Counted from the stretch's first letter, positions 1-9,782 are shown. The stretch: DNA of 64,000 nt from Oxalobacter formigenes (GCF_027158485.1 NZ_JAMKYJ010000001.1); one strand, 5' to 3'. Notes: generated by a model not told the origin, from the letters alone. Translations and numbers: made by a program.

Positions 1-2
1 AA

Positions 3-2147
3 GTCCTGTCCGACAGGACGACGACTATTCGCGCCTCGGTGGAAGACGTCGAGTTCGAACTGGTGCTCGCCATCGCGCTGGTCGTCATGGTCGTGTTCGT
101 CTTCCTGCGGAACATGACGGCGACGATCATTCCGGCGGTTGCCGTACCGCTTTCGCTCGTTGGCACCTTCGGTGTCATGTATATGCTCGGGTTCTCGATC
201 AACAACCTGACCCTGATGGCCCTGACGATTGCCACCGGCTTCGTCGTCGATGACGCCATCGTCATGATCGAAAACATCGCCCGCTACATCGAAGAGGGCG
301 ACGACCCGATGGAAGCCGCCCTGAAAGGCTCCAGGCAAATCGGCTTCACGATCATTTCCCTGACGGTATCCCTGATCGCCGTACTGATCCCGCTGCTCTT
401 CATGGGCGACGTGATCGGGCGGCTTTTCCGGGAATTCGCCGTCACGCTCGCTGTCTCCATCCTGATTTCCGCCGTCATTTCGCTGACCCTGACGCCGATG
501 ATGAGCGCGCGGCTGTTGAAACACGTTCCTGAAGAAAACCAGAACACATTCTTCAGGGCCAGCGGCCACTTCTTCGACCGGGTGATCGCCGAATACGCCA
601 AATGGCTGAACTGGGTGCTCGACCGCCAGAAACTGACCCTGATGGTCGCCGTCGGCACCATCGTCGTCACGGCGCTCCTGTACATTGTCATCCCGAAAGG
701 CTTTTTCCCGCTTCAGGATACGAGCGTGATCCAGGGTGTTTCCGAAGCGACGCAATCCATTTCGTTTGACGCGATGACCCGCCGGCAGGAACAGGTTGCC
801 GACCGCATCCTGCAAGACCCTGCCGTCCTGTCCCTCTCATCCTTCATCGGCGTTGACGGCACGAATGCCGCCCCGAACAACGGCAAAATGTTGATCAACC
901 TGAAACCGAAGAGCGAACGCGAAGACATCAATACCGTCATGAACCGCCTTCAGGATACCGTCGCCGACATTCCGGGCATGACGCTTTACCTGCAACCGGT
1001 TCAGGACATCAGTATCGACAGCCGTTCATCCCGCACACAATACCAGTTCACCCTGCAGGCCAACAGCCAGAAAGACCTGTCCGAATGGACGCCAAAGCTC
1101 GTCGAACAGTTAAGGCAAATCCCCGAGCTGACCGACGTCGCCAGCGACTTGCAGGAAAACGGCTTGCAGGCTTACGTCAACATCAACCGCGATACCGCTT
1201 CCCGGCTGGGCGTGACGACGGCGGACATCACGAACGCTCTTTATAACGCCTTCGGCCAGCGGCTCGTTTCGACCATTTACACCCAGACGAACCAGTACCG
1301 CGTCGTGCTCGAAGTCCAGCCGGACGACCGGCTCGACCCGTCCGCCATCCGGGGCATCTACGTCAGGACGTCCAGCGGTACCCCGGTTCCGCTGGATACG
1401 ATGGTCACGATCGAGCAGCGTCCGGCCATCCTCGCCATCAACCATCTGGGCCAGTTCCCGACGGCAACCGTTTCCTTCAACCTCGCCAAAGGCGCGTCGC
1501 TTTCCGAAGCGGTAGACGCCATCGCGGAAACGGAAATGGAAATGGGCATGCCTGCCAGTATCCAGACACAATTCCAGGGTGCGGCGATGGCTTTCCAGTC
1601 GTCCCTTTCCTCGACGCTCTGGCTGATCCTCGCCGCCATCGTCACGATGTACATCGTGCTCGGCATCCTGTATGAAAGCTATATCCACCCGATCACGATC
1701 CTGTCCACCCTGCCGTCCGCCGGTATCGGTGCGCTGCTGGCCCTGATGCTGTTCGGCAAGGATTTGTCCGTCATCGCCATCATCGGCATCATCCTTTTGA
1801 TCGGCATCGTCAAGAAAAACGCCATCATGATGATCGACTTCGCGCTGGTTGCCGAACGCGAGCAGGGCATGTCGCCCCGCGAAGCCATTTATCAGGCCTG
1901 TCTCTTGCGTTTCCGCCCGATCATGATGACGACGATGGCCGCCCTGCTGGGTGCCTTGCCGCTCATGTTTGCGATGGGTATCGGTTCCGAAATCCGCAAC
2001 CCGCTCGGCATCACGATGGTCGGCGGCCTGCTGGTCTCGCAGGTACTGACGCTCTTCACAACCCCGGTTATCTATCTGTATTTCGACCGGCTGGCACGGC
2101 GCGTCGAGCGCCACCGTGACGCACTCACCGGTTCTGCCGAAGACTGA
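3..2147 (+). CDS. mdtB: RND multidrug efflux permease, MdtB-like (5' truncated by window edge)
   Basis: Inner-membrane RND (HAE1-type) proton antiporter permease. The reading frame is open to the window edge: codons before the first in-window start read DRTTTIRASVEDVE, the segment normally found just before TM2 of these pumps, so the N-terminal third is missing. Visible family marks are the TM4 acidic pair in GFVVDDAIVMIENI, the segment PKGFFPLQDT, and the late TM block GILYESYIHPITILSTLPSAG followed by GIVKKNAIMMIDFA. The next gene, 12 bp downstream, is a second RND permease and a NodT-type lipoprotein follows. This is the MdtB-MdtC arrangement, in which two different permeases form one heteromeric pump. 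The periplasmic adaptor (mdtA) would lie to the left, outside the window. Substrates cannot be read from sequence. Confidence 0.93.
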   Translation, partial: VLSDRTTTIRASVEDVEFELVLAIALVVMVVFVFLRNMTATIIPAVAVPLSLVGTFGVMYMLGFSINNLTLMALTIATGFVVDDAIVMIENIARYIEEGDDPMEAALKGSRQIGFTIISLTVSLIAVLIPLLFMGDVIGRLFREFAVTLAVSILISAVISLTLTPMMSARLLKHVPEENQNTFFRASGHFFDRVIAEYAKWLNWVLDRQKLTLMVAVGTIVVTALLYIVIPKGFFPLQDTSVIQGVSEATQSISFDAMTRRQEQVADRILQDPAVLSLSSFIGVDGTNAAPNNGKMLINLKPKSEREDINTVMNRLQDTVADIPGMTLYLQPVQDISIDSRSSRTQYQFTLQANSQKDLSEWTPKLVEQLRQIPELTDVASDLQENGLQAYVNINRDTASRLGVTTADITNALYNAFGQRLVSTIYTQTNQYRVVLEVQPDDRLDPSAIRGIYVRTSSGTPVPLDTMVTIEQRPAILAINHLGQFPTATVSFNLAKGASLSEAVDAIAETEMEMGMPASIQTQFQGAAMAFQSSLSSTLWLILAAIVTMYIVLGILYESYIHPITILSTLPSAGIGALLALMLFGKDLSVIAIIGIILLIGIVKKNAIMMIDFALVAEREQGMSPREAIYQACLLRFRPIMMTTMAALLGALPLMFAMGIGSEIRNPLGITMVGGLLVSQVLTLFTTPVIYLYFDRLARRVERHRDALTGSAED

Positions 2148-2159
2148 CGGGAGAAACCG

Positions 2160-5100
2160 ATGAAATTCTCCGAAATCTTCATCCGGCGCCCCGTCGCAAC
2201 GGTCCTGTTGACCATCGCGATCCTGCTGGCGGGAGCGGTGGCGTTCAAGTACCTGCCGGTTTCCCCGTTGCCGCAAGTCGATTTCCCGACCATTCAGGTC
2301 AATGCCAGCCTGCCGGGCGCCAGCCCTGAAACGATGGCCGCCACTGTCGCCACCCCGCTCGAACGCTCGCTCGGACGGATTGCAGGCATCACGGAAATCA
2401 CCTCGACCAGTACGCTGGGCTCGACCAGTATCGCCCTCCAGTTCGATCTTGACCGCGACATCGACGGCGCGGCACGCGACGTGCAGTCCGCGATCAACGC
2501 CGCCCGGGCGCTGTTGCCGACCGGCATGCCGTCGAACCCGACTTACCGGAAGGTCAACCCGGCCGATGCGCCGATCATGATCCTGTCGATGACTTCCGAC
2601 TCGCTGACGCGCGGGCAGATGTACGACGCAGCCGATACCATCGTCGGCCAGAAACTCATGCAGCTTGAAGGCGTCGGCAACGTCATCGTGGGAGGTGGTT
2701 CGCAACCGGCCGTGCGCGTCGAACTGCATCCGCAACAGCTCTCTAACTACGGCATCAGCCTTGAAGATGTCAGAAACGTCATTACCAGCACCAACGTCAA
2801 CCGTCCGAAAGGTTTCCTGCAAAACGACGAACATGCATGGAAAGTCGAAGCCAACGATCAGGCCAGAAAAGCCGCCGACTACCAGCCCCTGATCGTCAGC
2901 TACAAAAACGGCAAGGCCGTGCGTCTTTCGGACATCGCCGACGTCAACGATTCCGTGCGCGACCTGCGCAATGCCGGGATGGTCGGCGACCAGCCCTGCG
3001 TCATGCTGATCATCTTCCGCGAACCGGGTGCCAACATCATCGAAACCGTCGGACGCATCAATGAGATCATGCCGCAGTTGCGTGCCTCCATTCCTGAAGC
3101 GATCAACCTGAACCTCGTCATGGACAGGACGCCGACGATCCGCAGTTCTCTGCGGGAAGTTGAAACCACGCTGGTCATTTCCATCGCGCTCGTCATTCTG
3201 GTCGTTTTCCTGTTCCTGCGGAACGGGCGGGCGACAGCGATTTCGGCCATTTCCGTCCCCGTCTCGCTTGTCGGGACATTCACGGTCATGTATCTGGCCG
3301 ACTTTTCGCTGAACAATCTCTCGCTCATGGCTTTGACGATCGCCACCGGCTTTGTGGTGGACGACACGATCGTCGTGCTGGAAAACATCATGCGCCATAT
3401 AGAGGGGGGCATGAAACCCATTGACGCCGCCCTCAAAGGCGCAAGGGAAGTGGGCTTTACCGTCATGTCGATCAGTATCTCGCTGATCGCCGTCTTCATC
3501 CCCATCCTGTTGATGGGCGGCATTATCGGTCGCCTCTTTCGTGAATTCGCCATCACCCTGTCGGCGACGATTCTCGTCTCGCTCGTCATTTCGTTGACGA
3601 CAACGCCGATGTTGTGCGCACTCTGGCTGAAATCGAAAGACAAGCGCAAACCGGGCAGACTCTACAATGCCAGCGAACACCTGTTCACCAGCCTGCAAAT
3701 GGCTTACGGCCGCACCCTGAAATGGGCCATCGACCACCGGCGCACCATGATGCTGATCCTGATCGCGACCGTCGCCTTCAACGTTTTCCTGTACATCGTC
3801 GTGCCGAAAGGCTTTTTCCCGCAACAGGATACCGGACGGCTCATGGGCATGATCCGGGCTGACCAGAGTATCTCTTTTCAGGCCATGCAGAAAAAAATGC
3901 AGACCTTCATCCAGAAAATCAGTGAAGATCCGGCCATCGATCAGGTCACGGGCTATACCGGCGGCGGCCAGCGCAACAACGCCCGCATGTTCATCGGCCT
4001 GAAACCCCTGTCAGAACGGGACGACACCGCCGATCAGGTCATTGCCCGCCTGCGCAAGAACCTAGCTTCAGAGCCGGGCGCCACCCTCTTTTTGCAATCC
4101 ATTCAGGACATCCGCATGGGCGGACGCATGTCGAACGCCCAGTACCAGTACACCCTTCAGGGGGATAACCTGACCGAACTGCGCGAATGGACACCCAAAG
4201 TCTTCCGCGCACTCTCCAAATTGCCGATGCTCGCTGACCTGAACACCGATCAGGAAATCAAGGGGCTGCAAACCATGCTCGTCTTCGACCGCGACGCGAT
4301 GGCACGCCTTGGCTTGACCCAGAAAGTCGTCGATGAAATCCTCTACGATGCTTTCGGGCAGCGACAGGTATCGACCATCTATAACGAACTGAACCAGTAC
4401 AAGGTCGTCATGGAAGTCGCGCCGCAATACTGGCAAAGCGCCGAAGCGCTGAAGAACATCTACATCCAGACGCCGGGGAGTGGCCCGACCCCGCTATCGG
4501 CCATCGCCCGCTGGGAACCGGTCAACGAATCACTTTCCGTCAACCATCAGGGGCAGTTCGCCTCCACGACCCTCTCGTTCAACCTGCCTCCGGGAAATTC
4601 CCTCTCCGACGCAACGATGGCGATCGAACAGACCCTTTCCGATATCGGCCTGCCCACATCCATCGTCGGCAGCTTCCAGGGAACCGCCAAAACCTTTCAG
4701 GATTCCATGAGCAGCCAGCCCTGGCTGATCCTTTTCGCCCTGATCGCCGTGTATATCGTGCTGGGCATCCTCTATGAAAGCTTCATCCACCCGATCACGA
4801 TTTTGTCCACCCTGCCGTCTGCCGGTGTCGGTGCCCTGCTCGCCCTGATCCTTGCGGGAAGCGAGTTTTCCGTCATCGCCCTGATCGGCGTGCTGCTACT
4901 GATCGGTATCGTCAAGAAAAACGCGATCATGATGATCGACTTCGCCCTCGTTGCCGAGCGTGAGGAAGGCCTCTCACCTGAAAACGCGATCTTTCAGGCT
5001 TGCCTTTTGCGTTTCCGTCCGATTATGATGACCACGACAGCCGCCCTTTTCGGCGCGCTGCCACTGGCGCTGGGTCGGGGTGACGGGGCTGAAATGCGCA

Positions 5101-5255
5101 TCCCGCTGGGGATTTCCATCGTCGGCGGCCTGATCCTGTCGCAACTGCTGACCCTGTATACGACACCGATCGTTTACCTGTATCTTGACAAGGTTCGCCA
5201 GCGGGCCGCCAGACGCCGCGCGCTGAAAAAAATGAATGCTTCAAAAACCGTATGA
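2160..5255 (+). CDS. mdtC: RND multidrug efflux permease, MdtC-like
   Basis: Full-length (1031 aa) RND permease and partner of the preceding gene. The start MKFSEIFIRRPVATVLLTIA is the typical N-terminus with TM1, preceded by the ribosome site GGGAGAAACCG. The central periplasmic opening DRTPTIRSSLREVETTL, the TM4 motif GFVVDDTIVVLENI and the late segment GIVKKNAIMMIDFALVAEREEG are present. It aligns along its length with the upstream permease (for example GILYESFIHPITILSTLPSAG in both), so the pair are ancient paralogues in one operon. It probably trimerises with MdtB and docks to the outer-membrane factor encoded next. Assignment to MdtC rather than MdtB rests on gene order. Confidence 0.93.
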   Translation: MKFSEIFIRRPVATVLLTIAILLAGAVAFKYLPVSPLPQVDFPTIQVNASLPGASPETMAATVATPLERSLGRIAGITEITSTSTLGSTSIALQFDLDRDIDGAARDVQSAINAARALLPTGMPSNPTYRKVNPADAPIMILSMTSDSLTRGQMYDAADTIVGQKLMQLEGVGNVIVGGGSQPAVRVELHPQQLSNYGISLEDVRNVITSTNVNRPKGFLQNDEHAWKVEANDQARKAADYQPLIVSYKNGKAVRLSDIADVNDSVRDLRNAGMVGDQPCVMLIIFREPGANIIETVGRINEIMPQLRASIPEAINLNLVMDRTPTIRSSLREVETTLVISIALVILVVFLFLRNGRATAISAISVPVSLVGTFTVMYLADFSLNNLSLMALTIATGFVVDDTIVVLENIMRHIEGGMKPIDAALKGAREVGFTVMSISISLIAVFIPILLMGGIIGRLFREFAITLSATILVSLVISLTTTPMLCALWLKSKDKRKPGRLYNASEHLFTSLQMAYGRTLKWAIDHRRTMMLILIATVAFNVFLYIVVPKGFFPQQDTGRLMGMIRADQSISFQAMQKKMQTFIQKISEDPAIDQVTGYTGGGQRNNARMFIGLKPLSERDDTADQVIARLRKNLASEPGATLFLQSIQDIRMGGRMSNAQYQYTLQGDNLTELREWTPKVFRALSKLPMLADLNTDQEIKGLQTMLVFDRDAMARLGLTQKVVDEILYDAFGQRQVSTIYNELNQYKVVMEVAPQYWQSAEALKNIYIQTPGSGPTPLSAIARWEPVNESLSVNHQGQFASTTLSFNLPPGNSLSDATMAIEQTLSDIGLPTSIVGSFQGTAKTFQDSMSSQPWLILFALIAVYIVLGILYESFIHPITILSTLPSAGVGALLALILAGSEFSVIALIGVLLLIGIVKKNAIMMIDFALVAEREEGLSPENAIFQACLLRFRPIMMTTTAALFGALPLALGRGDGAEMRIPLGISIVGGLILSQLLTLYTTPIVYLYLDKVRQRAARRRALKKMNASKTV

Positions 5256-5313
5256 CCGGACTCCGCCCATGAAAACCGATTTGCCAGGCAAAAACGCCAT
5301 ACCGAAGAACAGA

Positions 5314-6906
5314 ATGACCATCAACCGGCTGTTTGCCTACACCCGGATTCCCCGCATCCGGCCAGCCCTGACCATGGCCCTGTGTGCCGCCACCCTGGCC
5401 GGTTGCGCCGTCGGCCCCGATTACGTCCAGCCGCCAATCGACGTACCTGCCACCTACAAGGAAGACAGCCTCTGGAAAACCGCCAAACCCTCGGACGAAT
5501 ACCCGCGCGGCGCATGGTGGAGCGTTTTCAAAGACCCTGAACTCGACCGACTGATGGTTCTCTTAAACAAGCAGAACCTGACCATCGCGCAGGCAGAAGC
5601 CCAGTACCGGCAGGCGCAGGCCCTGTTGCGACAGGCACAGTCCAGCCTCTTCCCGAGCCTGTCGCTGGACGCCTCCAGAACACGCGGTTTCCAGTCCAAT
5701 ACCAGCACCTCGGCCAGTACGCAAAACGCCTTCGTCGGCAACCTGTCATGGGAAGTGGACATCTGGGGTGGCGTCCGCCGCAACGTCGAAGCGGGCGAAG
5801 CCGGACGGCAAGCCAGTGCTGCCCAGCTGGAAGCCATCAAACTGTCGTCACAGGCGCAAATGGCCACGGCCTACCTGCAACTGGTCATCACTGACCGTCA
5901 GGTCAAACAACTGGAAGAAAGCGAAACCCTGCTGGCCGAATCGCTCCGGCTGACGAAAAACCAGTTTGCCGTCGGTATCGTCTCCGACGCCGATGTGGCG
6001 CAGGCGGAAAGCCAGCTGAAAACGGCACAGGCCGCCACCGTCGACATGAAACTGGCGCGCAGCCAGCTCGAACACTCAATCGCCGTCTCTATCGGACAAG
6101 CCCCGTCCACCTTGACCATCGACATGGCGAAAGCCGACCCCTACCTGCCGCAAATCCCGGCCGGGCTGCCTTCGGCCCTGCTCCAGCGCCGTCCTGACGT
6201 CGCTTCCGCCGAACGCAAGGTCGCGCAGGCCAACGCCCTGATCGGCGTCGCGAAATCCGCCTTCTTCCCGGCCCTGTCCATCTCGGCCTCCGGCGGCTTC
6301 CGCAATTCCTCCTTCGCCGACCTGTTCACCGTACCGAACCGCATCTGGTCGATCGGCCCGCAAATCGCCCTGTCCATCTTCGATGCAGGCCTGCGCAGCG
6401 CCCAGACCGATCAGGCAATCGCCGTCTATGATGAAACCGTCGCCGCCTACCGCCAGAAAGTGCTGATCGCCTTCCAGGAAGTCGAGGACAACCTCGCGGC
6501 ACAAGCCATGCTCGGCGACGCATCCGACATGCAAACAGCTGCCCTGAATGCGGCGAAACGGGCCGAGACCATCACCATGAACCAGTACAAGGCCGGCGTC
6601 GTCAGTTACATCAACGTGCTGATCGCCCAGAACACCCGCATCGCAGCAGAAAACACCCTGTACAACGTCAAAAAACGCCAGTTCACCAGCAGCGTCGCCT
6701 TAATCGCCGCCATTGGCGGGCAATGGGAGACGCCAAAGCAAACAGCAAAATACCGGCACGGCATCACCGGAAAAAATGGAGCAGAAAACGGAAATGAAAA
6801 GTTAGGGACGTTTTGTTACCGGATCAATGATTCCTCATTCGGGACTGATTCGGTAACTTATCGACAAATATTCAAATCTGACAAAAGAGAAAATACATGG
6901 ATATAG
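5314..6906 (+). CDS. Efflux outer-membrane lipoprotein, NodT/OprM family, with unusual C-terminal tail
   Basis: Outer-membrane channel of the tripartite efflux system. The start at 5314 gives a 31-residue lipoprotein signal ending in LAGC followed by AVGPDYVQPP, the classic start of NodT-family factors; starts at 5236 and 5269 are also possible and the ribosome site does not decide. Two repeats of the outer-membrane-efflux domain are visible, including the LLQRRPDVASAERKVAQANA segment and QIALSIFDAGLRSAQ. The family normally ends near the GGQWE seen here at about 6715-6732. This frame runs on for about 58 residues of non-family sequence and overlaps the next gene by 10 bp. The tail is poorer in GC and looks like read-through into acquired DNA after loss of the native stop. 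Confidence 0.88.
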   Translation: MTINRLFAYTRIPRIRPALTMALCAATLAGCAVGPDYVQPPIDVPATYKEDSLWKTAKPSDEYPRGAWWSVFKDPELDRLMVLLNKQNLTIAQAEAQYRQAQALLRQAQSSLFPSLSLDASRTRGFQSNTSTSASTQNAFVGNLSWEVDIWGGVRRNVEAGEAGRQASAAQLEAIKLSSQAQMATAYLQLVITDRQVKQLEESETLLAESLRLTKNQFAVGIVSDADVAQAESQLKTAQAATVDMKLARSQLEHSIAVSIGQAPSTLTIDMAKADPYLPQIPAGLPSALLQRRPDVASAERKVAQANALIGVAKSAFFPALSISASGGFRNSSFADLFTVPNRIWSIGPQIALSIFDAGLRSAQTDQAIAVYDETVAAYRQKVLIAFQEVEDNLAAQAMLGDASDMQTAALNAAKRAETITMNQYKAGVVSYINVLIAQNTRIAAENTLYNVKKRQFTSSVALIAAIGGQWETPKQTAKYRHGITGKNGAENGNEKLGTFCYRINDSSFGTDSVTYRQIFKSDKRENTWI

Positions 6907-7556
6907 TGGCGATATACGAAAATATTTATCAAAACAATATTGCATTGCGTACATTGCTTCAACTGATTCCAGGTGGTTCATCCGTGGATACGGCCCTTAG
7001 CGGAACCTTATCCCTCATAAAAGAAAAGCGAAGAAAGGAATTTTTTGATGAACTTGCAAACGGTAATATTGAATTAACCGAAGACATCATTAAAAATGAA
7101 GACTTCCTCCACTGTTTTTTTATCACGCATCAGGCAGCACTCAGAACAAGAAAAACGGAAAAAATACGCTTTCTGGCTCGTCTTCTGAAAAGGAGTTTAG
7201 AAAACGAAACATTTTCGAATATCGATGATTATGAAGAAATGCTGAATATTCTTGATGAATTGTCGTACCGTGAAATAAGCATTTTATTGCTTCTTGATGC
7301 ATATGAAGCGAAATATCCTCATGCACCGGGAGAAAACGATCTTCAACGTGCATATCATTTTTGGACCAATTTTGAGAATGATGCTTCAAAGAACTTTCAA
7401 ATTACAGAATTGGATACATTCATGATCAGGTTATCCAGAAGCGGTTGTTATGAGCTATTCACTGGCATTTACCATGAGGATACACGTGGCAAAGGCAAAA
7501 CCACTCCTTTTTTTCAACGAATCAAGGAGATTGTCACTCTTGATGAAAATTCGTGA
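6897..7556 (+). CDS. AT-rich orphan gene, unknown function
   Basis: Encodes about 219 residues and I do not recognise the family. The protein is charged and largely helical, with no signal peptide and no convincing membrane segment. A glycine-containing stretch (LLQLIPGGSSVDTALSG) lies near the N-terminus, followed by long predicted helices rich in Lys/Glu and Leu. Base composition is clearly poorer in GC than the efflux operon it abuts and than most of the window, which suggests recent acquisition. It overlaps the abnormal tail of the preceding lipoprotein gene by 10 bp, and it is bounded on the right by a non-coding stretch before an exported protein. A role in phage defence or as an accessory cargo gene is possible, but that is only context-based inference. 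Confidence 0.6.
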   Translation: MDIVAIYENIYQNNIALRTLLQLIPGGSSVDTALSGTLSLIKEKRRKEFFDELANGNIELTEDIIKNEDFLHCFFITHQAALRTRKTEKIRFLARLLKRSLENETFSNIDDYEEMLNILDELSYREISILLLLDAYEAKYPHAPGENDLQRAYHFWTNFENDASKNFQITELDTFMIRLSRSGCYELFTGIYHEDTRGKGKTTPFFQRIKEIVTLDENS

Positions 7557-7661
7557 AAATTTTTCTGAATAAAGCATTCGGAATATCTTGCTGACGTCAT
7601 CCTTGACGGCATAACTGTACTGTCATTGTTGTGTGAATTAAAACAGATGATTTTCTGACAT

Positions 7662-8069
7662 ATGCGTGAGGTTCCCTTGAGAAAAACCTGCCTTTCAGTT
7701 ATCGCCCTGATTCTCTTTTCTGCCCTGTGCCATGCAGAAAACCTGATACCGGTCATGACGGACGGCGAGCCCTACATGATGGAGTATGATGCCGACTCCG
7801 TTACCAGATCAGGAAGCGTCGTTCATTTGCAGACGAAAATAACAGACTCCGTAAACGGAACAGTCTTACGTTACAGCATGGAAATCGATTGTCAAAAACT
7901 GAACGCCAGAAATACCCGTGTTGCCATGTACGATCCCGGAGCGGATTCCCCCTATTTTGAGAATGATATCGATCTCCCGATACCCGACATTCCGGGTTCT
8001 TTCATGGACCAGTTCATTCACATGATGTGCGAATCTCCGGACAATACGACGTCATCCTTCAATCCATAA
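7662..8069 (+). CDS. Small exported protein, possibly surface-adhesin E-like
   Basis: A 135-residue protein with an N-terminal signal peptide (LRKTCLSVIALILFSALCHA then EN). The mature part reads like the small adhesin_E-type domain: a tyrosine/aspartate stretch YDADSVTRSGSVVHLQTK, then a central Cys in EIDCQKLNARNTRVAMYD, and a second Cys near the C-terminus (MMCESP) that could pair with it. An alternative TTG start at 7677 has a better ribosome site (GAGG) and gives a more compact signal peptide. The neighbouring genes give no functional hint. The family assignment is from memory of the pattern and is moderate. Confidence 0.6.
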   Translation: MREVPLRKTCLSVIALILFSALCHAENLIPVMTDGEPYMMEYDADSVTRSGSVVHLQTKITDSVNGTVLRYSMEIDCQKLNARNTRVAMYDPGADSPYFENDIDLPIPDIPGSFMDQFIHMMCESPDNTTSSFNP

Positions 8070-8333
8070 AAAAACCGCGACATCGTGGTGATTGACGCAG
8101 TTTTTCAATCACACAAGGCGCTTTCTTTCAAATGCGTCATTCTTTCTCACATTGATGCCAATCCCTTCGCGCTTTCCAGCAAATAAAACGCCGGAGAAAG
8201 CAAAAAAAGACCGACAAAAAACATATCCGGTGAGCTTGTTAACAAGCGAACATAAAGGCAACAGGTTTTTTACCCATAAGACACTGGATTCATTCCAGAT
8301 GTCACAAATAAAAAAGCCGGCATATTTCCTGAG

Positions 8334-8376
8334 GTGCCCCCAAAAGTTGATCTAATGTTCAACTTTTGGGGGACAC
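8334..8376. repeat. 14-bp perfect inverted repeat resembling paired IS ends
   Basis: Arms CCCCCAAAAGTTGA (8337-8350) and its exact reverse complement (8359-8372) flank an 8-nt centre. Three more outer pairs form if one base is bulged. CCCCCAAAAGTTG-type ends are typical of some IS3-group elements, and two such ends facing each other with almost nothing between could be a collapsed element. It could also act as a bidirectional hairpin between the convergent genes ending at 8069 and 8418, although no T-run follows. The rest of the 348-bp gap holds nothing I can identify. Confidence 0.55.
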
Positions 8377-8417
8377 TTTATTCATCCTGATTTTTTATTC
8401 TTCCATTTACAAGGAAA

Positions 8418-9407
8418 TCAATTGCCTAACTTGTATTTGATCCAGTCGAATATTGTCCAGCTTGAAGGATCGACTTCGTGTGTACGGGCGCGCGTTTCGG
8501 CTGCCCTCTTTTGCCAGTAGTCCCATTTCGTCGGGCTTTTCGGCAGTCCGTATTTTCCGTTCAGGTAGGCTTTGGCGAGCATGTCCATGGCCAGCGCGCT
8601 GTCGTTTTCAGCGGCCTTGTGGAACCAGTAAACGGCCTGTTCATCGCTTTGCGGAACGCCTTCGCCATCGGCGTAGAGGTTTGCCAGTGTGTATTGTGCG
8701 GCTTTCGATTCCTCGTTCGCCGCTTCTTTTATCAGGGCAACGCCCTTTTGCTGGTCTTTGGGGCCACCTTTTCCATCAAGATAGAGATTTGCCAGATTCG
8801 CTTTGGCCGGAAGATATCCCTGCATGACTGCTTTTTCATACCACTTTCGGGCTTCGGCATAGTCTTTTTTGGTTCCTGTGCCTTTTTCGTAAAAAAAACC
8901 GATATTAAATTGAGCAGTTGGGTTATCTTTTTGGGCAGCTTTCAATATCCATTCAAATGCGATTTTCTCGTTTTTAAAGCCAGTGTTTTCATCGTCATAA
9001 AGCGATCCAAGATTATTCATCGCAGACAGATATCCCTGATTGGATGAATACTCATACCATGTTTTTGCCTTGGCATAATCCTGTTTGACGAATAATCCCC
9101 CCTCATACATAAAACCCAAACCGAACTGGCTTTTTGCGTCGCCCAGTTTTGCTCCTTCAAGATAGAGAAAAAACGCCTTTTGATAATCCTGCTTGACTCC
9201 ATACCCCTCACGATACAAATATCCCAGCATCCCGTATGAATCCGGATGTTTAGTGGATAACGATTTTTTCAAATATGAATAGGATTGGGAATATTTTTTC
9301 TGTTCATAAAGTTGCTTGCCCGTTTCATACGATCCAGCAAATGCCGATGTCGAATGTATAGAGGATACGGCCATCAGGATTATCAAAACAAGATTTTTTA
9401 TTTTCAT
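8418..9407 (-). CDS. Exported Sel1-repeat protein
   Basis: A 329-residue protein with a signal peptide (MKIKNLVLIILMAVSSIHSTSAFAG cut, about 25 residues) followed by about seven Sel1/TPR-like units of about 36 residues. The unit signature A-x-x-x-LGxxYxxGxGVxxDYxKAxxWYxxAA is obvious, for example YGMLGYLYREGYGVKQDYQKA and FNIGFFYEKGTGTKKDYAEA. Sel1 repeats form helical solenoids used for protein-protein contacts. Periplasmic ones often act as adaptors or are linked to stress and surface processes. The C-terminal part after residue about 290 (SPTKWDYWQKRAAETRARTHE) departs from the repeat. Its partner is unknown. It is transcribed convergently with the small exported protein to its left. Confidence 0.88.
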   Translation of the reverse strand: MKIKNLVLIILMAVSSIHSTSAFAGSYETGKQLYEQKKYSQSYSYLKKSLSTKHPDSYGMLGYLYREGYGVKQDYQKAFFLYLEGAKLGDAKSQFGLGFMYEGGLFVKQDYAKAKTWYEYSSNQGYLSAMNNLGSLYDDENTGFKNEKIAFEWILKAAQKDNPTAQFNIGFFYEKGTGTKKDYAEARKWYEKAVMQGYLPAKANLANLYLDGKGGPKDQQKGVALIKEAANEESKAAQYTLANLYADGEGVPQSDEQAVYWFHKAAENDSALAMDMLAKAYLNGKYGLPKSPTKWDYWQKRAAETRARTHEVDPSSWTIFDWIKYKLGN

Positions 9408-9482
9408 GTCAGTATTTTGTTTTTCGACCTATTCTGAAAATGTAGAACGCTTTCCTTACGGTTGCAATCTATTCGGACAATT

Positions 9483-9782
9483 TTATTCCTGAGTTTTATT
9501 CTTCTCATACTGACCTTTCTGAAGATGAAACTCATTCACCATCGAACTGAACCGTTTCTTCAAGGCGTCCCCAATGATTTTCATGAAGGTTTTGTTTCCC
9601 GCCCCTCTTCCTTTTGCAGCCCGTTCCATCTGAGTGTCGATGGTACGCCCTCCTATGGTGGTCTGAAGGGCTATTTTGAAAGCCAGTTCCCAATTGTGGC
9701 TTCCGGTTTCTTTCACGATGTTGGCATTGGCTTCAGCCAGATTGACAGTGAAATCTTTGGTCATTTTCTGAATGGTTGCCAC
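9483..9782 (-). CDS. Unknown small protein, coupled to the upstream gene
   Basis: About 99 residues, unrecognised. It begins with GTG immediately after the TGA of the 468-residue gene upstream (TGA at 9785-9783, GTG at 9782-9780), and the end of that gene supplies the only ribosome-site-like sequence (GGCAGGATGA). This suggests translational coupling and one operon. The sequence is helical and basic toward its C-terminus (KRFSSMVNEFHLQKGQYEKNKTQE), with no signal peptide. The adjacency might mean that the two proteins act together, or that one original gene was split by a stop or frameshift. Confidence 0.5.
   Translation of the reverse strand: MATIQKMTKDFTVNLAEANANIVKETGSHNWELAFKIALQTTIGGRTIDTQMERAAKGRGAGNKTFMKIIGDALKKRFSSMVNEFHLQKGQYEKNKTQE

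Noticed and set aside
1110..3824. 904-residue open frame on the minus strand across the two RND genes
   Set aside because: It is antisense to mdtB/mdtC, has a His/Asp/Arg/Gly-heavy composition typical of a shadow frame, and has no ribosome site.
8092..8355. 87-residue plus-strand frame after the adhesin-like gene
   Set aside because: Ends inside the inverted repeat, no ribosome site and no protein-like pattern.
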